A stretch of DNA of 64,000 nucleotides from Sipunculus nudus. Taxonomy: Eukaryota > Annelida > Sipuncula > Golfingiida > Sipunculidae. Both the position numbers and the translations under genes were made by a program. Under the pieces are notes generated by a model. That model saw nothing but the letters and a program-made list of their open reading frames with translations, did no database searches and was not told where the DNA came from. Positions 22,747-32,695 of the stretch are shown here, piece by piece; within the stretch, counting starts at the first letter, position 1, and each line of letters opens with the position of its first letter. The stretch lies in NCBI GenBank assembly GCA_026874595.1, contig CM049307.1:30667079-30731078 (forward strand). The letters are read 5' to 3'.

Positions 22747-25700
22747 TTATTTTGCACTCTGTTTCGCCAACACCAGTTCTCTGAGATTATCTTCACTCTC
22801 TTTCAAACTGCGCTCCAAGTAAGACTTGTTTGTCTGGAACAAAAAAATTGGCAGTGCAATACAGTAACCATTAAAATTTTTATTTATTTCACAAGGATTG
22901 TAAAAACAATTATTGCTATAACTCAAGGTACTCTCCTTGGCTCTGTTTGGGGCTGTTGGTGTCTAGAGGTGGAGGAAACAAGATAAAACCACCAGTCTTG
23001 GATGGACCACCACAGCCCACATTTCTAGCAACACTAGGTATCGAACCTGCTTCACCAGTGGAGACAGCCAAGCATTTTAACCCTCTACTGTATAGCCCCC
23101 CCCCCAAAAAAAAAAAAAAAATGGAACTATTTTCCCATAAGACATTTATTTTCATTTATGAAGAAAAATATAAAAGTAATGCTACCTTATTGAAGTCATT
23201 TTATAGTTCAAACCCTAAAATTGGAGCATTTAGCCTTGGTTCAACATTAATTCTCTGCATCAAACAACTGATTTAATAAAAACCCCTTGTAATTAAAACA
23301 CATAGGCTTTGTACATATTCTGTGGAAATATGTGACCCATTTCCAGTGATGAGACGAAGATTTATATGTACCCTTAAAGTTCAAGCTGCTGTTTCTGCCC
23401 TAACTACATTTATTATATTGATGAGAATCAAAACATTTTACTCAGCTGCAAGTCAGCTTATTACAATGTTCTGCATAAGTGCAATATTTAAGTACATACA
23501 AAATAATTAAAGATGTAATACATGGTCATATTACCTGAACAGTTTTTATTTTTTCTTGAGCTTTTTCTTTTTTGGCCTCCAGGTTCTTTTTTATAGTCGC
23601 CATATCTTGTCGCACAAACCTGAAATGAAGTCCAGCAAAGTAAGTTTCCTATTTGTAACCAACCTGCACAAGATATTCAAACAGATAATTACAACTGAAG
23701 AACAAGTAAACAGTAACAGTTGATTTCTGGAACATATCTGGTATGTCCCCTTGCCTGTTGTGTAAGTAGCTGGAAAAAAGTCATGAATACCTGTATGAAA
23801 TTTAATGTAGGTCAATGTTGCCCAACAAAAATACCTGCATCAAGGTCATCCATGATTGCATTTTACGTAGCCCTTCATGAGGTGTACCAATGATGCAAGT
23901 TTAATGACTGTGCCTCGGATTCTTTTTGGAGTTATTGCTTTTACATCATATCTGTGAGTGTGACGGACGGACCCTCAACATTTCTGTCCCCTGCCGTCTA
24001 CTGACAATTAGAAATGCACAGATGATAAAAGCTCCCCAGATGACTTTGTTAGAAATAGATGTAGGTTTATAATTTGGAAGTGTCTCGGCAGCCAACAATG
24101 TCTGCTGCAGTATTTCAGACCCCATAACTGTCTAGGCAGCCAACAATCCTAGACAGTCCACACTCCAGCCACAGTGCAGCCAACAATGCTATAACTGATA
24201 TCACTAAGTGTCAGCTGCCTAGATGTGTGACCTTCTAGACCTAGTAGTTATAGTTAGTACAATGTTGTTGAATTAAAACAAAACAGGTAACAAGGTTGGA
24301 TTTTTAACTTGAAAAATGAAAACACCAAAATGCAGCATCTCATTGCATGTAATATATGTCAGATAGTATGGTAAAAAGAATTAATTCTTACACACTGGAA
24401 TACGTACACCTACACTTCATTTATTTCATAAGCAGGTATTTGCATTTCACTGACTGACCAGGTATGAGGATTGATGCAGTGTACACACTGCTGATTGTGT
24501 GTTTGTTTTGCACAAGACCCCTTAGATCCTCTTTGATGAACCATTGGTGTGATTGTGGGTATTGATTAGCTTCATGGTTTTGAAATCAGTTACAACACTG
24601 ATTTTGTAAGAATGTACCACTTGTGGTGAGAGAGCAGATTCTGACTCTGAGTTTCTGGTGGGTAGTGATCAAGTGAGTAGATACTCCATATATGTTGGTC
24701 TTGCAACTTTCCTCATAAGTCTGGGATTAATGAATGTAATAATAACCCATGTGGTGGCCTATCAGGGCCTTACTTATATAAAGGGTTGAAATCAAAATAG
24801 TTAAAAGTGGCTTGTCATCACGATGCAACATCTCTGTTTGGGATGAATTTCCTTCTTCTTGTGATTTTGAGACAAAGCTAAATATGTATCAAAATTCCCA
24901 CCATGTAAAACTGTGGAAACAGGATGCTAAAGCCATTGCTGGTTCTAAGAATTGGTGTCCCAAATAAAAAGTCATGTTATCCTAAAATAAAACACCCTTT
25001 AAGTAATATTGGAACTAAAAATATTTTGTATGTATTGCTTCAGTGTCATGTGCAAGGAATGGTATATTTCTGTAATTTCTTCAGTGTCATATAGATGGAA
25101 ATGGTATTCACAGAAAAGTCGGTTCACTGCTGGTGAGACATGTAAACTGACTTTTCTGTGTATACCATTTCCATCTATATACAAAGAACAAGCATGGCTA
25201 TTCATACATCTATACACACACACACACACACACATATATATATGCTTTTTATATATTTTGTAAAATAAAACTTCAAATAAATGTAGTTATGAAAATATTG
25301 TCCATCTAGGCAGCTGACACTTAGTGATATCAGTCAGCTGTGCAGTGGCTAGAGTGTGGACTGCCTAGACAGTCCAGGGGTCTGATACTCTGCTTCCTTA
25401 TAATTTATGGCTCCACTTGGGATAATAATGGTTAACCAATGCACAGTTTTTATTAATATATTTATTTTATTAATAAAAATTATGAAATGGACTTCAGAGT
25501 CGCAATGAAATCTCAATTTTTCCTTTGTAATGGAAGACTTATTTAGATTCATTCAAAATATGACAGACAGCACTGCAAGTTCACTCCTTGGGTACACTGG
25601 CATAGTTTTTGATAGATACAGCAATGATAGATAGTCCCTTTGCAAATTAAAGTCATATTTCTCAAGATTTATGAGAAAATAAAGGGAAAATTACCACCCT

Positions 25701-28249
25701 CAGGCAACACTTGTTATCGTTCATGATATTTCAAGACCGAAATGGGGCATTTGAGGCAAGACATGAGTCGCATGACAATGGTTGATTGGCAGCACCATCA
25801 ATTATAATACCAATTATGGAGAAATAAATGTACAAATATCAAGAAACAAACTTACATTCTACCAACACCTTCGTAAACCCGGGTTTCTTCAGGCAGTTGG
25901 AGCACTTCTTGTGCCACTAGGTTGGCATGAGTAATCTGTCGTTTGAGCTGCTCAACCTGCATATCTGACACTTTGAGCTGCTGGGTTGTAGCGATCATCT
26001 TGCCCTGGAGCTCTTGGAAGGCCTGTTAAAATAAACACAAATATGAATACACCAGCGCATCCTTAAGGGACTGGGGCCCATGGGCTCACATAGTCTCTGC
26101 CAAAAATTTCAGTTGATTACATGACATAAAATGACAATAAAAATTCAAAGTGATTACTGCTTGTGTAATTTGGAAATATCTGCATAATGGATGACATAAT
26201 ATGCCTATGACCCTCTTTTTAAAAAAAAATAATCTGTGCAAACTAACAATGTGCATTATGACTCCTAAAGCTATCAAACTTAGTGTCTACACTGAAGCAG
26301 TAAACATCTTCAAATTTAACAAGATCCATCCAGCAAAACTGAATATAATGGATTCATAGAGCATGCAGTCATACATAGCCCATTTATCACCAGGGTTGGG
26401 GCCAATTACATTGAAAAGTAATCATTACAATTACTTCAAAAAATCCCAATTACAAGTTACTTGAATTTCACAATGTGATGATTAAATTACAATTATTTTA
26501 CAAATGTTATTAATTACTTTCAGTTACTTTTTACAACATCTACAGTTCTAAGCAAGGTTTGTGAAAAGTATCATTCATACTAAAAAGGAGGATTCACTAA
26601 ATATGTGAAGAGAAAACTACAAAAACACATGAAGTCTGATGGCACAAATTAAAGTGCACAAGATCTTTACCAAGGATAATCATATATGATGGCATCATTT
26701 TCCATTTATGGGTGAGGGAAACCAGATTATTTAGAAAAAGGTTCTTCCTTTGACCCCCCCCCCCCCCCCCCCCCGCCCTTTCCCCCCAGTCAAAGGAAGG
26801 AAAGCCAAAATATTATATAACAGGTCTATCCCATTACCACTGTAGCTTTGATACATGCAGCAGAATATAGCAGCATTTCACCTGTCACAGTCATGAGAAA
26901 AATTGGGATACCAGCCTGCTACTTGCAATTTGCTCTTCATGTCAATGGTCAACTATACCATAGCGATGGATGGATCATATATTTGTAACCAAAAAGATGT
27001 TGCAAAACTAGAATGAGAATATTTCAAGAGATTTTAAATGGATCACTCCTTCATCACTCAATCAAAAAAATAGTACAGGCAGAATGAAGAAATGAAGCCA
27101 GACCTTGCCAAGAAACTATTATATTTTACTAATAATTGGCATATGGTCAAATTTTTCATTATGATTATATAATTATTATTAAAATAATTCTTGCATATTT
27201 AAAGGGACATAATCAGGATCAATATTATGTCTATTCTTTCACACAATCAGTTTGGTTTTGCTTTATACAAAGGTTTCCAAACAGAACCATCCCAGCACAC
27301 AGTCTCATTTCCTTGCATATGGCTGTTGAACACCTTGTTATGACCGTGCGTGTTGGTAAACAACAGTCCACGTGTGTCTGTTTACCATAACAAGGCCGTG
27401 TGACTGGAGGTCTCATCAATAGGGACAACATGCGGTGTTCAGCCAGCAGGAACGCGTTATATTTTTTTGGCCCCGTCAGTCAGTGCATCTTCTGAATGAC
27501 ATGTGTTGTGGCTCCGCCCTGCACACGGCCCCACGCACTGTGTTTATATTGACACCTGCCATCGCACCCGGTCCACTGTTTTCAACACTCATTTACAGGA
27601 GCAAGCAAACAGTTTTGCGGCAATATTTTCGCAGGTACAGATTTATCTTAAAGGGAAGAAACTATTTTTCGTGTTAACTCAACACGCTTTATAGGTGATT
27701 GGGCCCCTTTAACAAATATTCTGTCATAATTTGGGATACTTAATAATAACTCTCAGATCAAGGAACTGTCTGACTGTGAGAAAAACCATTATATATTAGC
27801 ATTTAAAATATACAGTTGATATAGCAACAGGTCTCAATCTAGGAAACAATGACTCGGAATGAACAAGTATTGACAAGCATGTAATCGTATACTTTATGTA
27901 AGGGACCTAGTTCATGATTCAAATATTACTTTTTTTTGTTTTAAACGTCAAGATAAGGATCTAAATGTACAGCCGTAGATCGGATTTTTCACGGATATAT
28001 CGTCCTTAGTTCGGTATGCAGATATTTAAGACGAAATGTCAGTAGATGATCATCAAGCTCCCTATTATCGCTCACATAGGTATTCCAGAGCCAAACTAAT
28101 CTTCCACGGTCCTTTTTTGACACGGCCCATGACAAGCTAAATTTTGTATCATTGAATCGTAATTGCGTTTCAAAATCAGAGTAGAAATAATTGTTTAAGA
28201 CCTTTTTCAGCTCCATATCTACAGCCATCGCTGGTAGTGGGTTTGCCAT
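22747..28249 (-). CDS. PFDN1: Prefoldin subunit 1
   Basis: A beta-type subunit of the hexameric prefoldin co-chaperone, which hands nascent actin and tubulin to the CCT chaperonin in the cytosol. Four minus-strand exons join in frame: 28249-28202, 26022-25856, 23619-23535 and 22833-22747 (TAA). They give 128 residues, close to the usual ~122. Recognisable blocks in order are DMELKKAFQELQ, the first coiled-coil helix with LKVSDMQVEQLKRQ, the loop VYEGVGRMF, and the second helix with KKEKAQEKIKTV and KSYLERSLKESEDNLREL. All match the PFDN1 helix-hairpin-helix pattern. The start MANPLPAMAVDMELKK is a little longer than in mammals, and the inner Met at residue 8 is an alternative. The intron 1 donor reads AAG|GTCTTA, a weaker match than the other donors. 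Confidence 0.92.
22925..23115 (-). mobile_element. tRNA-derived SINE-like sequence
   Basis: On the minus strand, TGCTTGGCTGTCTCC is followed by a GGTTCGATACC string that matches a tRNA-gene B box (GGTTCGANNCC). Beyond it lies a GTTTCCTCCACCTCTAGA block common in animal SINE bodies. On the plus strand the copy is bounded by a C run and an A run (23096-23120). A related body fragment lies near 20980-21060. Located in the last PFDN1 intron. Confidence 0.45.
25090..25179. ncRNA. Long hairpin in PFDN1 intron 2 (candidate small-RNA precursor)
   Basis: The 5' arm 25090-25127 (TATAGATGGAAATGGTAT..CACAGAAAAGTC) pairs with 25142-25179 over 38 bp with about three mismatches and a 14-nt loop. Size and loop resemble a microRNA precursor, although a nearly perfect stem also fits a young palindromic insertion. 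No conserved microRNA seed is recognised. Which strand would be processed is unknown. Confidence 0.4.
25211..25244. repeat. (CA)n(TA)n microsatellite
   Basis: A CA dinucleotide tract passing into a short TA tract, just after the intron 2 hairpin. Confidence 0.85.
26391..26570. mobile_element. hAT-like terminal sequence (non-autonomous)
   Basis: Starts CAGGGTTGGGGCCAATTAC and continues with repeated AATTAC/GTAATC words (AAAGTAATCATTACAATTAC..AATTACAAGTTACTTG). This CAGGGTTGGG plus TTACTTT pattern is typical of hAT-family non-autonomous elements in animals. The other terminus was not located. Lies in PFDN1 intron 1. Confidence 0.45.
26754..26774. repeat. Poly-C run flanked by an inverted repeat
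   Basis: Twenty-one consecutive C residues, followed after a G by further C-rich text. TTCCTTTGAC on the left and GTCAAAGGAAGG on the right are inverted copies that flank the run. Confidence 0.75.
27199..27712. mobile_element. TTAA-flanked MITE, subfamily 2
   Basis: TTAA at 27199-27202 and 27709-27712 flanks ends reading AAGGGACATAATCAGGATC and GTGATTGGGCCCCTT. The interior holds CCACGTGTGTCTGTTTACC and is clearly homologous to the element at 29219-29688. No transposase. Located in PFDN1 intron 1. Confidence 0.65.
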
Positions 28250-28439
28250 GGCCAGGGCTGATATACCAAAGGCTGATTACAAAAATTACATAAAACGTGA
28301 TAATCAAACCAAAGGATATGATAATATGTGCCTCCCCGTTTTGAAACAAATTATGATATTACGTATCATTTATGAGACATTTTCAAGAGCATGTCCGTTT
28401 AAGGAAGTAAGAGTAACAAATGATCACATTATTTTGCGA

Positions 28440-28481
28440 TAATAATTATTATTATAATATTAATTGAAATATTAGTGATAA

Positions 28482-28522
<41 letters not shown>

Positions 28523-28565
28523 TTAATAAAAATAATAATAATAATAATACGAAGAAGAAGATTAA
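28440..28565. repeat. (AAT)n-rich microsatellite
   Basis: A long, slightly interrupted AAT/ATT trinucleotide tract upstream of PFDN1. Translations across it give Ile-only repeats that are artefacts. Confidence 0.9.
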
Positions 28566-28654
28566 GAAAATAAAGTAACGATTCATATATTGAAAAATTT
28601 GAACTAATATTAAAAATTTTAAGATAAATATCATTCACACATTATTATTAGTAG

Positions 28655-28985
28655 TAGTATCATTCAGTTTTGGTATTATTCAGGAAATAAATTTTGTCAG
28701 TATACAGCTCCTCATTTTTTTACTTTTCGTGGAACAAACTACTATATCCGGCTTCAGGCACTTTATTACATGGGGTTTCCATGAGGCTGTGCGGTGGTGT
28801 AATGACTCATATGAATGTATCATTACAGTATGGTATTATTCTTTAAATAAATTTTGGCAGTATACAGATCCTTATTTTTTACTTTTCGTGGAATAATGCT
28901 ACTATATCCGCCTTCAGGCACTTTATTACATGGGGTTTCCATGAGGCTGTGCGGTGGTGTAATGATCATGAATGTATCATTATGT
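28655..28985. repeat. ~160-bp direct duplication
   Basis: Two adjacent copies (about 28655-28822 and 28823-28985) share GGTATTATTC, CTTTTCGTGGAA, TACTATATCCG, TTCAGGCACTTTATTACATG and CATGAGGCTGTGCGGTGGTG with few changes. No coding potential recognised. Confidence 0.75.
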
Positions 28986-29218
28986 ACATGCAGGGATTTG
29001 TCCTCTAAAGTCTGCTTGCTCAGCTACTTGACTTTTCCTTTCCTTTAATTTATTTGCAACATGAAAAAATAGGTCGACGAATCGAAGTTTACAACTATTG
29101 ATTTTATTTCATTAATATAACGAATCAGTGTTACACAATGGTGCCTGTAATTTTTATCTTCATATCACCATATGTCGTGTAAGGAAGATGCCTGTAGCAG
29201 AATCTTAGTATTGCTTGC

Positions 29219-29688
29219 TTAAAGGCCCATAATCAGGAGCAATATTATGCCCATTCTTTCACACTATCAGTTTAGTTTTGCTTTATACTAAAGGATCCCA
29301 GAAAAACCATCCCAGCACACATGCAGTCTCAGTACCTCGCATAGGGCTTTAACATCTGCATGTCTCTGCATTTTGTAAACAACGTCCACGTGTGTCTGTT
29401 TACCGTAAGAAGACCGCGTGACGGGAGGTCCAATCCAACACACGATGTTATAACCAGCGGTATTACACTTGTTGGATGCCCTGACTGATTGACATTTGTG
29501 TTTTGGCACGGGCGTTGTTTATATTGATACCTGTGATCGCGTGCTGTCCACTGTTTTTAACACTTCTTTTACAGTAGTCAAAAACTATTTCAGGCCAACG
29601 TTTTGGCAGGTACAAATTCATTTTAAAAGGGAAGAAGCAATTTTCCGTGTTAATTCAACATGCTTTATTGGTGATTAGGCCCCTTTAA
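29219..29688. mobile_element. TTAA-flanked MITE, subfamily 2, second copy
   Basis: TTAA at 29219-29222 and 29685-29688, with inner ends AAGGCCCATAATCAGGAGC and GTGATTAGGCCCCTT. Interior words such as CCATCCCAGCACACA, CCACGTGTGTCTGTTTACC and GGTGATT match the copy at 27199. The two share internal homology along most of their length. Confidence 0.65.
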
Positions 29689-30820
29689 GATGCATCCCTC
29701 GTCGAGCGGAGGTGTGTAGTTGAGTTTGATCTTTGACCCTACTCCTGCCAGCTCCTTAAGTAGTGATGTATACTGAAGATGTTGACGATGAATCTGTTCG
29801 CTGGGTCGATAGGCTATAATGCTCGGCTCTGTTTTATTTAACAATCTTTATCGTGAGAAATCTTAGTATTGTCCCAATGGCCATTTACGGTTAATATATA
29901 TGAGTAGACTCTCTGTACAATGTTAACAACTTTGCCTGAGGAGTACCACATGTGAGCTGGTGAGAGACAAGAAAACCCGTTCTTCAGTAAATAGAGAGGA
30001 AACACCTCCTGATACGAGTTCATACAGAGAAAAAGATGGGGAGAAGAAAAAAGGTACTATACGAAAAACGAGTAAATTCAAACTACTGTAAATCAGTCTT
30101 GTAAACAAGTGGAACTCCTGTAAACCAGTGGGCGATATTCAAAGGATTCATGGTTGACACTCAGCACCAACCACCCCATTTTAGAACAGTGCTTTCATAA
30201 CAAATTTACTAATATATGGCCATAAATAAAATTTTGATGTTAATGAGGTGGCATTTCATGAATATTGTCGACCTGGGATGACTGACTACATTACTAAATC
30301 GTGCACTTCATACCATATCTTCAAGGAGGTAACTCAGGTAAATATATTAACTGCAAGGCGTGAGAATTAAACACCGGGAACCAGGGCTCCTGAAATCTTA
30401 TTTCAGATATGAACCATAAAAAAAATAGGGGAGTGATTATAGAATACATCCTTCCAGTGGGATAGTCAACATCCCAGAGAAGGCAATATTATAAAAGGGG
30501 ATAGAGAAAAACTGGATAGTGGATATGAATATAAATGGTTCTATGATAAATGTCAGAGCCACAAAGGTAGAAATCAAATAGGCTAGTCAATGTGCATAGG
30601 ATCATTATTGGACAGGACACATTTCATCTATATTTTGGCCATATGGGTTCCTAAAAAGGTGACAGAGGCTTTTGGGCAGGTGAAATCTTATAATTGCCTG
30701 CCCAGTAGGGCATGCCAAGAGTCCAACACTCAATTTTGACATACAATGGTAATTGTTTATGTGTGTATACCAGTGAAGATTGAAAGATTGAAGATTGATA
30801 CTATGAAAATAACTGTTTTT
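29689..30820. other. Unassigned DNA left of the tandem array
   Basis: No exon, RNA gene or recognised repeat seen. This is ordinary AT-rich sequence up to the point where array homology begins abruptly at GCTTGTGCAATGGG (30821). Confidence 0.5.
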
Positions 30821-30883
30821 GCTTGTGCAATGGGTTCATATATTGTTTTGAACCCAGTCAGAGTGGACTTTGCTAGAAAACTG

Positions 30884-31228
30884 TCAGCCTTGGCTAAGCT
30901 GGCTGACCTGGGCACAAGCAAACTTGTACATCATGTCCCTCATGTCTTTGACCATGACCGTCTCTTGTTTAAGGAAGGCTGGATTACTGGGCCTGCTTGG
31001 TTTCACCCGTTGTCGGAGGAGCTGAGGTGAGCTGAAACCATCAGTATGAGGCTTCAGCAGTTCCTGGGAACTGGGAATTGTTGAATCTGGAGTAGTCTGG
31101 GTCTTGAGCTTGAGGCTATATACTTGATGGTTAAGAGCAATGAGCTGGCAGCAAGTTCTGTAGAACTGCTCCTGTTGTTGCTTTGTTTTGCTTGAGAGAG
31201 TTGCCATCATGCAATTGTGAATGCACAT
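30884..31228 (-). CDS. Array copy 1 of the 108-aa protein gene (edge copy, stem-loop deleted)
   Basis: The outermost copy. The frame is intact with A102V and Phe at residue 59. A base change in the leader creates an extra in-frame ATG, adding MCIHNC before the usual start. The TATATATA box (31260) and cap motif are present, but the ~70 bp that should hold the 3' stem-loop are deleted (junction near 30850). Any transcript would therefore lack the normal 3' end. Confidence 0.5.
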   Translation of the reverse strand: MCIHNCMMATLSSKTKQQQEQFYRTCCQLIALNHQVYSLKLKTQTTPDSTIPSSQELLKPHTDGFSSPQLLRQRVKPSRPSNPAFLKQETVMVKDMRDMMYKFACAQVSQLSQG

Positions 31229-32198
31229 ACAAGAATGACATGGGAGAGTCTCAAACCTGTATATATAGTGGCCAAAGGGCTTGTTGTTGTATTCCTTGGA
31301 TGGACAGTTTGGCCAAACTGTGTGGATTGATCCACTTTGATTAACTGTGGCTGGTTGGATCCAGAGTTACAGTTTGGAAACTGATTGGCAAACTGGTCAC
31401 GGTCAGTGAACACAGATGTCTGTGATGTGTGCTTGGGCCGGGCACACATCAAAAGGCCCAGGCTGTGTTTGTTGTTGTAATTGGGGCCATGCTGGAAGAG
31501 AAACTTGATTTTGTCTGTTTGTATAACCTTGCATGGTTGGAAACAAGTTGGTGATCTTTCAACAAGCATGTTATTCTGCTTCTCCTAAGAGATTCAGACT
31601 ATACCATATTTCCTCAGGAGGCAAATCAAACCAGTAAAATAGACAAAAAATTAAATATAATATATACTGACTTTTAAGAACAAAACAATTTCTGATCATC
31701 AGTGACACCGCAAACAATAAATTAATTTCATATGGTTTGACAGGCTGCTGTTGAATCATGTACATTTGCTTAATAAATATTGTTCATCAGTGCGGTAAGC
31801 TTAATATGGCATAAGATGTTATTCTGGCAAATGTATATAATGAAAATAGGTATAAGTACGGCCTTTATTTAGTAGCTGATGATTTAAACAAAGGAGTTAG
31901 ATCAAGTTTCTGTTTTCATTATTATATATTCACGCACATTTCATTCTACTTTGATGATATCTATGGAATTGAGACAGGGGATCATAGGTTATAAGCCACT
32001 CTTTGATAATGTTTTTACCCAGATTGACTGTGGTCAGAATCTAAATACTTATAAATACAGGGGGAATTTCATGATATTTTGTTTTTGAAATGCAGGGCGT
32101 GTCTCATTTTGATGTCACTGGTGTTTGTGTGCTTGTGCAATGGGTTCATATATTGTTTTGCAGAAGGTGAAAGCAGCGATAGATTTGGATTAAGTAAT

Positions 32199-32214
32199 GG
32201 CTCTGAGAAGAGCC
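32199..32214 (-). terminator. Histone-type mRNA 3' stem-loop (representative, array copy 2)
   Basis: On the minus strand the sequence is GGCTCT-TCTC-AGAGCC. It fits every position of the metazoan replication-dependent histone stem-loop consensus GGYYYUUHUHARRRCC. The 5' flank CAAAAC is A-rich as usual; the 3' flank ATTAC departs from the usual ACCCA. It starts 43 nt after the stop codon, the normal histone spacing. No AATAAA follows the frame on this strand, and no clear purine-rich U7-binding element is visible. Other copies start at 33573, 34947, 36321, 37695, 39069, 40443, 41817, 43191, 44565, 45939, 47313, 48687, 50058, 51432, 52806, 54180, 55554, 56928, 58302, 59676, 61049 and 63133. Copy 1 has none. 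Confidence 0.72.
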
Positions 32215-32257
32215 GTTTTGACTGGCAACAGTCAGAGTGGACTTTGCTAGTCAACTG

Positions 32258-32584
32258 TCAGCCTTGGCTAAGCTGGCTGGCCTGGGCACAAGCAAACTTG
32301 TACATCATGTCCCTCATGTCTTTGACCATGACCGTCTCTTGTTTAAGGAAGGCTGGATTACTGGGCCTGCTTGGTTTCACCCGTTGTCGGAGGAGCTGAG
32401 GTGAGCTGAAACCATCAGTATGAGGCTTCAGCAGTTCCTGGGAACTGGGAATTGTTGAATCTGGAGTAGTCTGGGTCTTGAGCTTGAGGCTATATACTTG
32501 ATGGTTAAGAGCAATGAGCTGGCAGCAAGTTCTGTAGAACTGCTCCTGTTGTTGCTTTGTTTTGCTTGAGAGAGTTGCCATCAT
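32258..32584 (-). CDS. Array copy 2: 108-aa protein of unknown function, histone-gene-like unit
   Basis: Reference copy. Intronless frame starting MMATLSSKTK; I do not recognise the family. Residues 11-35 (rich in Gln, with CC and a following LIALNHQVYSLKLK) look helical. Residues 36-77 are Pro/Ser/Thr-rich and probably disordered, with SP/TP-type sites and a basic LLRQRVKPSR patch. Residues 79-104 form a second likely helix with MVKDMRDMMYKF. There are 14 Lys/Arg against 7 Asp/Glu, so the protein is mildly basic. No signal peptide, membrane segment or histone fold is evident. Codon use (CTC, CAG, AAG, AGC, GCC) and higher GC than the spacer support coding. TATA, cap motif and histone stem-loop bracket it tightly. 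Function is unknown; cell-cycle-regulated expression is inferred only from the 3' end. Confidence 0.6.
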   Translation of the reverse strand: MMATLSSKTKQQQEQFYRTCCQLIALNHQVYSLKLKTQTTPDSTIPSSQELLKPHTDGFSSPQLLRQRVKPSRPSNPAFLKQETVMVKDMRDMMYKFACAQASQLSQG

Positions 32585-32606
32585 GCAGTTGTGAATGCAC
32601 AGACAA

Positions 32607-32641
32607 GAATGACATGGGAGAGTCTCAAACCTGTAATTATA
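32607..32641 (-). promoter_or_regulatory. Histone-like core promoter: TATA box and TCATTC cap site (representative, copy 2)
   Basis: Minus-strand TATAATTA at 32641-32634, with cap motif TCATTC at 32612-32607. Its A (32610) lies 31 nt from the first T of the TATA box. TCATTCT nearly matches the PyCATTCPu cap signal described for histone genes. A 26-nt leader then runs to the ATG at 32584. Most other copies have TATATATA instead (for example 31260-31267 in copy 1). The box always lies 50-57 bp from the ATG except in copy 23, where an LTR separates them. Copy 11 has TCGTTC in place of TCATTC. Confidence 0.6.
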
Positions 32642-32677
32642 GTGGCCAAAGGGCTTGTTGTTGTATTCCTTTGATGG

Positions 32678-32695
32678 ACAGTTTGGCCAAACTGT
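32678..32695. promoter_or_regulatory. 18-bp perfect palindrome upstream of the array promoter (representative)
   Basis: ACAGTTTGGCCAAACTGT, a perfect dyad, sits 37 bp upstream of the TATA box in each unit and could bind a dimeric factor. A second imperfect dyad (GTGGATTGATCCAC) follows at 32697. Copies 10 and 16 carry TTTTGCC in its centre and copy 6 TTTGACC, breaking the symmetry. Confidence 0.4.

Larger units (their letters stand above)
24116..25384. repeat. Inverted-repeat pair inside PFDN1 intron 2
   Basis: The arm at 24116-24225 (CAGACCCC...CTGTCTAGGCAG...TGATATCACTAAGTGTCAGCTGCCTAGATG) reappears as its reverse complement at 25302-25384. This would allow a ~90-bp imperfect stem bracketing about 1.1 kb. 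CAGCCAACAAT recurs within the left arm. It may be the two ends of a foldback-type element or two opposed insertions. Confidence 0.6.

Noticed and set aside
22947-23276. 109-codon plus-strand frame in PFDN1 intron 3
   Set aside because: It crosses a SINE-like repeat with a C run and A run, and no homology is recognised.
28429-28638. Ile-rich minus-strand frames near 28.5 kb
   Set aside because: They are translations of the AAT microsatellite.
32079-32399. Repeated 106-codon plus-strand frame in each array unit
   Set aside because: It begins with TTG, lies antisense to the 108-codon frame, and lacks promoter or 3' signals in its direction. It is an antisense shadow.
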